Positions 1 through 6,118 of a DNA stretch of 47,493 nt are shown here, one piece after another. Both the position numbers and the translations under genes were made by a program. Numbering within the stretch: the first letter of the stretch is position 1; each line of letters opens with the position of its first letter. Below the pieces are notes generated by a model, which searched no databases, was not told the origin of the DNA, and saw only the letters and a program-made list of their open reading frames with translations. Origin of the DNA: Nitrospirota bacterium (GTDB lineage: Bacteria > Nitrospirota > Leptospirillia > Leptospirillales > Leptospirillaceae); NCBI GenBank assembly GCA_027415345.1, contig DAIBTC010000003.1, positions 1 through 47,493 of the forward strand. The letters are read 5' to 3'.

Positions 1-18
1 CGTCCCTGAGGAGGCGTG

Positions 19-1041
19 TCACTTTCCGGCGATCTGGTAGGGGATCACCCGAAGGCTCCACCCGACGCCCTTGCCCGGCGAAGATATCTTTGGCAGAAGC
101 CCTCCGAAAAAATGATCAACAACGGGAAGAGTCCCGTCGGATAAGGACTTTTTCCAAAGATTTTCCAGCACGGGAAGGCTCCGGCCTTCCAGGGCCAGAA
201 TCCAGATGTGGCCCACATGGTTTTTCATTCCGGAGGAAAGAGTGGCCACCAGCGTCACCGCCTTCTGGTTTTCGGGCGGAAAGACGACCGGGATTCCCGC
301 CGGGATCCTGCCCTCTTCGCCCAGATGACCCGGAAACAAAAGGGTCGCCCTCCCTCGCTCGTCCACGTCAAAGAGATAGACAGTAGCCGGACGGGTCAGG
401 GAAAAACGGATATGCATCGTCTCTCCCTCCCGGAGCACTCCTGACTTCCCGATTCCCATGGAACGGATAGAAAATGCCGGTTCGCGGCGCAGCCGCCGCA
501 CCGTTCCCCCGATCACGACCTGGCAGGATCGCCTCTCCCCTTCCTTTCGGCAGGATTCCCGAAGGATTCTGTAGCGGGGATAAAGATCCAGGGCCCTTTT
601 CATTTTCCGGAGGATCCTTTGCCTGTCGCCGGGATCCGGAACATGGGTCGAATCATAGAACCCCGAAAGCGTCTTTTCGATTCCGGTACACCGGTCGAGG
701 CGGGAGAGGGCCGCTCGCTCGGCAAGGGCCAGGACGGTTTGGTCGGAGGCGCTCTTTTCCATGATCCCCGCTCCGGCGATGAGAAATTCCACCCGGCTTC
801 TGGAGGCGGAAAGAACGAGCGACCCGCAGGGCAAAAGCTCGGGAGGAGCAGGGGAAGCTATCGGGGGGGCCGGGTTCCCGGGGGGACCTGCCGGTTTTTT
901 CCCCGGAACCGGAAGGGTCCCGGACGGAGGGGTAAGGGGCGCCCCCGGGACCTGTTGTCCGGGTCTTCCAGGGGTTTGGCATCCCGGAAGAAGGAGGAGA
1001 AGGGTGAGAAGACCTGCGAGTCCGGCCAGACCTCTTCTCAT
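19..1041 (-). CDS. DUF4384-type outer-membrane or periplasmic lipoprotein
   Basis: The 340-residue product starts with a short hydrophobic signal ending in the lipobox LPGC, so Cys21 would be lipidated. A proline- and glycine-rich linker (about 22-70) follows. The C-terminal half (about 195-300) carries the pattern FSLTRPATVYLFDVDERG followed by LLFPG, which resembles DUF4384, a domain found in surface and secretion-associated lipoproteins. The middle part (about 75-190) has a conserved-looking CRKEGERRSC segment whose two cysteines could form a disulfide. The ATG has a GGGAGG ribosome site 8 nt upstream. The gene diverges from the decad-repeat gene. The role is unknown; envelope stress or surface-polymer handling is only a guess from the family. 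Confidence 0.75.
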   Translation of the reverse strand: MRRGLAGLAGLLTLLLLLPGCQTPGRPGQQVPGAPLTPPSGTLPVPGKKPAGPPGNPAPPIASPAPPELLPCGSLVLSASRSRVEFLIAGAGIMEKSASDQTVLALAERAALSRLDRCTGIEKTLSGFYDSTHVPDPGDRQRILRKMKRALDLYPRYRILRESCRKEGERRSCQVVIGGTVRRLRREPAFSIRSMGIGKSGVLREGETMHIRFSLTRPATVYLFDVDERGRATLLFPGHLGEEGRIPAGIPVVFPPENQKAVTLVATLSSGMKNHVGHIWILALEGRSLPVLENLWKKSLSDGTLPVVDHFFGGLLPKISSPGKGVGWSLRVIPYQIAGK

Positions 1042-1150
1042 GGGAAAGGCCTCCCGGGGGACCCTCCGGAGCGTGATCCCTGTCGATTATCCCGGGGGGG
1101 TCCGGAATAGCTTCCTTCAGGGCCGGGGACGGCCCGGAATTTTCCTTCCA

Positions 1151-1179
1151 TTGGACATTTCAAAATATTGGTGTATCCT
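1151..1179 (+). promoter_or_regulatory. sigma70-like promoter for the decad-repeat gene
   Basis: TTGGAC, a 17-nt spacer and TATCCT lie in an AT-rich stretch that stands out from the GC-rich surroundings. Transcription would start near 1186, leaving a leader of about 130 nt before the ATG at 1318. The leader holds a good ribosome site (AAAGGAG, about 1222-1227) followed by ATG CCT TAA at 1238-1246, a two-codon reading frame. The promoter is read by eye only. Confidence 0.5.
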
Positions 1180-1317
1180 TTTCAATGAATGAGGCAGGGT
1201 GGATAAAAATATTAAAATAAAAAGGAGTTTTCTGGCCATGCCTTAAGGGGTGTTTTTAAATAAAATTTCTAAAAGATTATTAAAATTTATTGAACTAAAA
1301 AAGAAATGGAGAGATCG

Positions 1318-1686
1318 ATGGAACCCGGAAAGACCACCTCGACCCTGGAAAAGTTCCGCTCTTTCATGACCGAACTGACCTATGTCCGCCCCTCCATGTC
1401 GGACCTCGACCGCTTCAAGGCCCTGACGGTCGAAATGGAACGGTTCCGCACCTTCATGGGGGAAGTGGAAAAGTTCAAGCTTCTCCTGGCGGAGATGGAC
1501 CGCTTCCGGGCCGTGTTCGCCTCCGAGCAGGATCGCATGAAGAGCCTCATGGCCGAAATGGAACGGTTCCGGTCCTTTATGGAGGAGATGGAAAAAATCC
1601 GGCCCTTCATGAGCGATCTTGAGGAGTTCCAGGGAGCCCTGGAAGAGCTCGAGCGCTTCAAGGCCTTCATGGCGGAAAAACGATAG
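1318..1686 (+). CDS. Protein of tandem ten-residue helical repeats
   Basis: I do not recognise a family. Nearly all of the 122 residues are tandem units of ten, roughly [E/D][K/R]F[R/K]xF[M/L]x[E/D][M/L]. Phe or its substitute falls at 13, 23, 33, 43, 53 and 63, then, after one extra residue, at 84, 94, 104 and 114. There is no signal peptide, Cys or membrane segment. The content is rich in Glu, Lys, Arg, Phe and Met and should be strongly helical. ATG 1318 is preferred over the in-frame ATG at 1306 because GGAGAG lies just upstream of it. The gene stands alone behind an AT-rich promoter region and a hairpin terminator. A structural or oligomerising role is an inference. Confidence 0.7.
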   Translation: MEPGKTTSTLEKFRSFMTELTYVRPSMSDLDRFKALTVEMERFRTFMGEVEKFKLLLAEMDRFRAVFASEQDRMKSLMAEMERFRSFMEEMEKIRPFMSDLEEFQGALEELERFKAFMAEKR

Positions 1687-1689
1687 GCC

Positions 1690-1711
1690 AGGGCCCCCAT
1701 CACCGGGCCCT
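1690..1711. terminator. Hairpin between convergent genes
   Basis: AGGGCCC and GGGCCCT form a perfect 7-bp stem around an 8-nt loop, directly after the stop of the decad-repeat gene and just before the stop of the convergent branching-enzyme gene. A T-rich stretch follows on the plus strand (TTCGCCTCTT) but there is no clean T-run. It is probably a bidirectional terminator. Confidence 0.5.
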
Positions 1712-1725
1712 TCGCCTCTTCCCGT

Positions 1726-3315
1726 TCAGTTGAGGGGCAAAAAGACCGAAATGTCCAGGTCCGGGAACAGGGCATCCCGGCCCCGGACCTCCTGGAAGAC
1801 ATCCTCCCGGAACCGGCCTGAGACCAGCATCTCCCGGAGGGCCCAGAACTGGTAGAGGTGGCCCTTCAGACGGTCGACCGCATACTCCACCATGGTCTTG
1901 GTGGTCATGATGAAGGGCCAGTCCGAACTCTGGGCCAGAAGGAGCTCCCGGCCCATCTGATTTGCGATCTCGCGCTCGCGCCCCCGGAATCCCCCGGCGT
2001 GCTCCGACAGACGGACCATCTCCCGGGCCGCCTCGAACAGGGGAGGATAGATCCAGTCGTTGGTCCCGTTCATCCAGAACTCATAATACCCGTTCTCTCC
2101 CCAACTCGACGGCTCGGGCTCCCCCGACGAGGCCGGAATTCCCGCCCGCACAAGCTCGACCGGCGTATGGACCTCGACTGTTTTCTGGCGGGCCACCTCC
2201 CGGAAAACCTCCTCGAGGAAGTTCACCCCCTCGAACCACCAGTGTCCGAAAAGCTCGGCATCGTAAGGACAGACCACCGTCGGGGAAATCCCCAGGGTTT
2301 CTGAAAGGCCCCGGATCTGGGCCGTCCTCCGTTCCACGAAATCCCGGGCATGCTCCCGGACCCGGTTCTGGGCCCAGGCCGGATTGTAGATCTCCTTCTG
2401 GTCCGTGGGGCCGGTGATCCGGTGGTATTTGAGACCGGTCATGCCACGGGGGCCATCGGTATGGAGATAGGGCCGGACATAGTCGTAGTCGAGGTCGTAG
2501 CCGATGTCGCGGTAGAAGTCCCGGTAGTCGAAGTCCCCCGGATAGCCCTCCTTGGCGCTCCAGACCTGCCGGGAGGATTCGGGGTCGCGCGCGAAGGCCC
2601 AGACCCCGGCCGGAGTGACAAGGGGGGCATAGACCCCGGCCGGAGGCCTTGGGTCGGCATAGAGAAGGCCGTGGGCCTCCATGAAAAAGAAGCGGAGCCC
2701 CTCCTTTTTGAGGATCCGGTCGAGCCCCTCGTAATAAGCGCACTCCGGGAGCCAGATGCCCTGGGGCGCCCGTCCGAAGACACGCCGGAAGGTCGAGACG
2801 CCGACCCGGACCTGGGCCTCGGCCGATCCCGGAACCTCCTGGAGAAAGGGGAGGAATCCATGGGTCGCCCCGCAGGTGATCCCCTCGAGGGATCCCGATT
2901 CCATGTGGCGGCGGAAGGCCTTGGGAAGATTTCGCCCCAGGTCCTGTCGGTAGACCCTTTCGAGGAATTCGAGATGGTCCCGGTAGAAACGCGCCACGCC
3001 CTCGAACTCCGTCCCCCGGGTCCGCCCCACCTCCCGCTCGGAGAGCTCCCGGAGAAGGGAGAGGCGTTTCTCGAACCTGTTCATCAGGAGCGGATCCTCC
3101 ATCATGGAGACCAGGGTGGGAGAGAGGGTCATGGTGATCCGGAATCTCACAGCGTCCCTGTTCAGACGGTCGAACATGGCCAGAAGGGGAAGGTAGGTTT
3201 CGATCAGTCCCTCGAAAAACCAGTTCTCCTCGAGGAAGATCTCATGCTCCGGATGACGGACGTAGGGGAGGTGCGCGTGAAGAACAAAAACGAGATTTCC
3301 CTGATTTTCGGCCAT
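1726..3315 (-). CDS. GH57 1,4-alpha-glucan branching enzyme
   Basis: The 529-residue product has the layout of GH57 glycogen branching enzymes (DUF1957-type C-terminus). They cut alpha-1,4 chains and rejoin the piece as an alpha-1,6 branch. The N-terminal strand ends in HAHLPYVRHPEHE. The expected catalytic Glu lies in WLPECAY (about residue 191) and the Asp in CPYDAELFGHWW (about 352). The ORF track starts 8 codons too early: AAGGGAGG sits 6 nt before ATG 3315. It is the last gene of the glycogen island but is separated from the aldolase by about 350 bp, so it may have its own promoter. GH57 rather than GH13 branching is typical of thermophiles and some deep-branching bacteria. Confidence 0.9.
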   Translation of the reverse strand: MAENQGNLVFVLHAHLPYVRHPEHEIFLEENWFFEGLIETYLPLLAMFDRLNRDAVRFRITMTLSPTLVSMMEDPLLMNRFEKRLSLLRELSEREVGRTRGTEFEGVARFYRDHLEFLERVYRQDLGRNLPKAFRRHMESGSLEGITCGATHGFLPFLQEVPGSAEAQVRVGVSTFRRVFGRAPQGIWLPECAYYEGLDRILKKEGLRFFFMEAHGLLYADPRPPAGVYAPLVTPAGVWAFARDPESSRQVWSAKEGYPGDFDYRDFYRDIGYDLDYDYVRPYLHTDGPRGMTGLKYHRITGPTDQKEIYNPAWAQNRVREHARDFVERRTAQIRGLSETLGISPTVVCPYDAELFGHWWFEGVNFLEEVFREVARQKTVEVHTPVELVRAGIPASSGEPEPSSWGENGYYEFWMNGTNDWIYPPLFEAAREMVRLSEHAGGFRGREREIANQMGRELLLAQSSDWPFIMTTKTMVEYAVDRLKGHLYQFWALREMLVSGRFREDVFQEVRGRDALFPDLDISVFLPLN

Positions 3316-3665
3316 GTCATGCCTCCCTTGGTCATCCACCCGACGGATCCGGATCAGGCGATTTTTTCATCAAACAAGTCTGCCGGGTCTGTGATTTCCC
3401 GATTAATGATCGGTCCCCGTTGGTCTTCGTGGCCAAGTCCCGCCGGAATCTTTCCCCCGAATGAAACCTACCCCCAGCACGAAGCCGCCGGAGGAGGAGG
3501 TCTCCCCGGCCCCGGGGCTCCCACCTTGACACGTTTTCGGCGGTCCTCACTTATTCCGGGACCGCTTTCGTTTCCTCCTCGGAACTCGGCCTAAAGGAGG
3601 AAGATTCGGGTTCGGAGGCCCTCCGAGAGGGACTCTCCGGGGGATCGGAGGCCGGACGGGGTCTG
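3316..3665. other. 350-bp non-coding gap with inverted repeats
   Basis: No convincing gene is seen. Three inverted repeats are visible: CCGAT-TAATG-ATCGG (3399-3413), GCGGTCC-12 nt-GGACCGC (3540-3565) and TCGGAG-GCC-CTCCGA (3612-3626). On the minus strand the region would be the 3' end of the aldolase transcript and the leader of the branching-enzyme gene. A plus-strand TTGACA at 3527 has only a weak -10 partner (ACTTAT) 17 nt on. I could not find a good minus-strand promoter. Confidence 0.5.
3540..3565. repeat. Perfect 7-bp inverted repeat
   Basis: GCGGTCC and GGACCGC are separated by 12 nt (TCACTTATTCCG on the plus strand). The plus-strand side is followed by TTTCGTTTCC, so it could act as a plus-strand terminator. 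Otherwise it is a stem in the leader of the branching-enzyme mRNA. Confidence 0.4.
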
Positions 3666-5030
3666 TCACTGTCCTTTGAAGTATTGGTTCAAAAGGCCCG
3701 ACGTCCCGGAGAGTCCGAGTTTAGAAAAGAGCGAGACGAAGCGTTTCTCGAGGTCATCCATGATCGGAGCCAGGACATTCTCCGGAAGGGAGGAGAGCTG
3801 CCTCTTGAAGGGACCGTAGGTCCGCTTCCGGTTTTTGTAGAAGAACTGCTCTTCCGTCTCCCCTGCCTTCCGTTCCCCGGCACACTCCTTCGTCATGAAG
3901 GCTTCCATCTCCTTTTTGAGCCCCGCCGGAAAGGCCGGGTGGTCGAAGACGGCGTTCTGGAAACCGGTCGCGAGATGGATTTCCAGAGTCTTCACCCTGG
4001 GAAAGTGGTCGAAGAGATCTTCCGGAAGGGTCGAGGCCCCGTGCTGGACCGCCCCCCCCATGTGGTAGCGGCTCCGGGCCCGCTCTCCCAAGGCCTCCAG
4101 AGTTGCAAAGTCGAGATCCACGGGGGCGATGCGTCCGTCGGGAAGCGGAACTCCCCCATGGGAGGTCCCGGTCTGGACGCTGATCTTGCTGATCGGCACA
4201 TCCCTTGCGTCCAGACGCGCGAGTTCCTCACCGTAGACCTCCATGAAGGCATCGAGTTCCTCGGGAGAGGAGTTCTCCTTGCCCACCTCCCCGATCTCCC
4301 CCCCCACCGAGACCGGAGATTTCTCCTGGGCCGGGGTGATCTGGCGGATGAAATGGGTCAGAAGGGCCGTCATCTTTCCGTTCTCCCTCTGCTGGTCGTG
4401 AAGGTCCGGGGGGTCGAGGGTCACCAGGGTCGAGGCGTCGATGTCGATGTTCCGGTAGCCGGCATCGATCGATTCCTGGATCAGTTTCTTGAGGCTCTCA
4501 ATTTCCCCGGCAGGATCGCGGGCGTAGTTCTTAGCGTTGAACTGGTAATGATCCCCCTGAACGAAAATCGGACCGGTATGGTTTTCTGCCAGGGCTCCGG
4601 CCATGACGAGGCCCGCGTATTCCATCGGACGCTGGAAGGAATACCCGATCTCGCTCTTGGCGAGCTCGAAGATGACCGGCCCTCCATCGATGGATCGCAT
4701 GGCCCGGAGAACCCGTCGCACGGTGAGGTAGGTGAGTCCCCGGATATTGATGGCCGGGACGGTGAATCCCCCGGCCTCTCCGCGGCCGATGGCCCGGTAG
4801 AGGGGTTCGATGGAGGCCAGGGTAGCCCCGGATTTCAGAAAGGCCGACCGGAGGAGACGGAAGGCCTGTCCCCGGATTCCCGCATCCGGATGGAAGACGA
4901 GATCCTCCAGGAGGGACTCGAGGTAGTCCTTCCTGAGCCGGGGAAGGTCGGTCACCTCGGGCCATCCTCCGGAAAATTCGGCGACATACCGGTATTTTTT
5001 CTGCCAGTCGTTCACGATCTCCTGGGTCAT
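3666..5030 (-). CDS. Class II fructose-bisphosphate aldolase-like enzyme
   Basis: The 454-residue product is longer than ordinary class II aldolases (about 300-360). It keeps their landmarks: IFVQGDHYQFN, supplying the catalytic Asp and a zinc-binding His; GGEIGEVG; a second zinc-site candidate in TSHGG; and IHLATGFQN near the phosphate-binding region. These enzymes interconvert fructose-1,6-bisphosphate with dihydroxyacetone phosphate and glyceraldehyde-3-phosphate. An N-terminal extension of about 80 residues and a C-terminal helical extension of about 70 are unusual. The start is ATG 5030, with AGGAGG 7-8 nt upstream; the ORF track extends too far. It lies between galT and the branching enzyme, tying the glucan store to glycolysis and gluconeogenesis. 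A related ketose-bisphosphate substrate cannot be excluded. Confidence 0.75.
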   Translation of the reverse strand: MTQEIVNDWQKKYRYVAEFSGGWPEVTDLPRLRKDYLESLLEDLVFHPDAGIRGQAFRLLRSAFLKSGATLASIEPLYRAIGRGEAGGFTVPAINIRGLTYLTVRRVLRAMRSIDGGPVIFELAKSEIGYSFQRPMEYAGLVMAGALAENHTGPIFVQGDHYQFNAKNYARDPAGEIESLKKLIQESIDAGYRNIDIDASTLVTLDPPDLHDQQRENGKMTALLTHFIRQITPAQEKSPVSVGGEIGEVGKENSSPEELDAFMEVYGEELARLDARDVPISKISVQTGTSHGGVPLPDGRIAPVDLDFATLEALGERARSRYHMGGAVQHGASTLPEDLFDHFPRVKTLEIHLATGFQNAVFDHPAFPAGLKKEMEAFMTKECAGERKAGETEEQFFYKNRKRTYGPFKRQLSSLPENVLAPIMDDLEKRFVSLFSKLGLSGTSGLLNQYFKGQ

Positions 5031-5113
5031 GCCTGGTCCTCCTGGGGTAAGAATGGTCACTCTTGGTCCTGTGGCCAAAACCGGCCGTTTCGCAAAACGT
5101 TCTCTCAGGGCGT

Positions 5114-6118
5114 TCAGGGAAGCGAAATCTCCCGAAGAAACTGGGCCGCCTCTTCGGGAGGGGTGGGGTTGATGTAGAACCCGGTCCCCCATTCGAAGCC
5201 GGCCACCTGTGTGAGCGTCGGCATGATCTCGAAATGCCAGTGGTAATAATCCTCGGAGCCCTTGTCCTGGAGCGGGGCGGTATGGAGGATGAAGTTGTAG
5301 GGCGGATTCATGAGGGCCTTGTTGAGGCGCCTCAAGACATCGAGAAAGATCTTGGCCAGCGCCTCGTACTGGGACTTCTGGCCTTCCTGGAAGGAAGCGG
5401 CATGACGCTTGGGCAAGATCCAGACTTCGAAGGGAAAGCGGGAGGCAAAGGGAGTGATCGCCACAAACTCCTGGTTTTCCGCGACGAGACGTGAGCCATC
5501 CATGACCTCCTGGCGAATGATGTCGCAAAAAATGCAGCGTTCCTTCTCCTCGAAATGGGTCTTGGCTCCGACCATCTCCTCGATCACCACCGTCGGGATG
5601 ACGGGAAGGGCGATGAGCTGGCTGTGGCTGTGTTCGAGCGAGGCTCCGGCCGGTTCCCCGTAGTTCTTGAAAATCATGATGTACCGGAACCGGGCATCCT
5701 TCTTGAGATCGAGAATCCTGTCCCGGTAGGCCCAGAGGACATCCTCGAACTCTTTTTCGGAAAAGCTCGCCAGAGTCTTCCGGTGTTCGGGGGTCTCGAT
5801 GATCACCTCGTGGGCCCCGACCCCGTTCATCTTGTCATAGAGCCCCACCCCCTCCCGGTCGAGACTTCCCTCGACCATGAGCGCCGGAAACTTGTTGGGA
5901 ACGACCCGGAGGGTCCAGCCCGGAGTGTTGGGGAGGCTTCCCTGGACGCGGTAGGCCAGAACCTCGGGGGGCGTCTTGTCCTCCTGGCCCGCGCAGAGAG
6001 GGCAGACCTGATAGCGGTATTCGTTCTTGAAGGTCTTGTAGTCCACAGGTCGACGGCTCCGGGCCGTGGAGATGATCACCCAGCGACCGACGATGGGATC
6101 CTTTCTGAGATCAGGCAT
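5114..6118 (-). CDS. galT: GalT-family nucleotidyltransferase (galactose-1-P uridylyltransferase or ADP-glucose phosphorylase)
   Basis: The 334-residue product belongs to the GalT branch of the HIT superfamily. CPLCAG (Cys39 and Cys42) is the N-terminal metal-binding pair. HSHSQLIALP carries the HxHxQ active site, with His165 expected to take the nucleotidyl group. YHWHFEIMP with GFEWGTGFYINP is the typical C-terminus. Classical GalT exchanges UMP between UDP-glucose and galactose-1-phosphate. No galK or galE is near; the gene sits downstream of glgC and two GH57 genes, so a role on ADP-glucose is plausible. ATG 6118 has AAGGAG 8 nt upstream and overlaps the preceding gene's stop by 8 nt (ATGCCTGA), so the two are translationally coupled. 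Confidence 0.8.
   Translation of the reverse strand: MPDLRKDPIVGRWVIISTARSRRPVDYKTFKNEYRYQVCPLCAGQEDKTPPEVLAYRVQGSLPNTPGWTLRVVPNKFPALMVEGSLDREGVGLYDKMNGVGAHEVIIETPEHRKTLASFSEKEFEDVLWAYRDRILDLKKDARFRYIMIFKNYGEPAGASLEHSHSQLIALPVIPTVVIEEMVGAKTHFEEKERCIFCDIIRQEVMDGSRLVAENQEFVAITPFASRFPFEVWILPKRHAASFQEGQKSQYEALAKIFLDVLRRLNKALMNPPYNFILHTAPLQDKGSEDYYHWHFEIMPTLTQVAGFEWGTGFYINPTPPEEAAQFLREISLP

Noticed and set aside
3332-3550. 72-residue minus-strand ORF in the gap before the branching enzyme
   Set aside because: Arg-rich, no ribosome site and no secondary-structure pattern; it also runs into the real start region of the branching-enzyme gene.
3527-3557. Plus-strand promoter TTGACA with ACTTAT at 17 nt
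   Set aside because: The -10 box matches at only three positions and there is no plus-strand gene downstream, only the antisense of the aldolase.
5031-5528. N-terminal extension of the aldolase ORF into galT
   Set aside because: The extension is the out-of-frame shadow of galT; ATG 5030 has a strong ribosome site.
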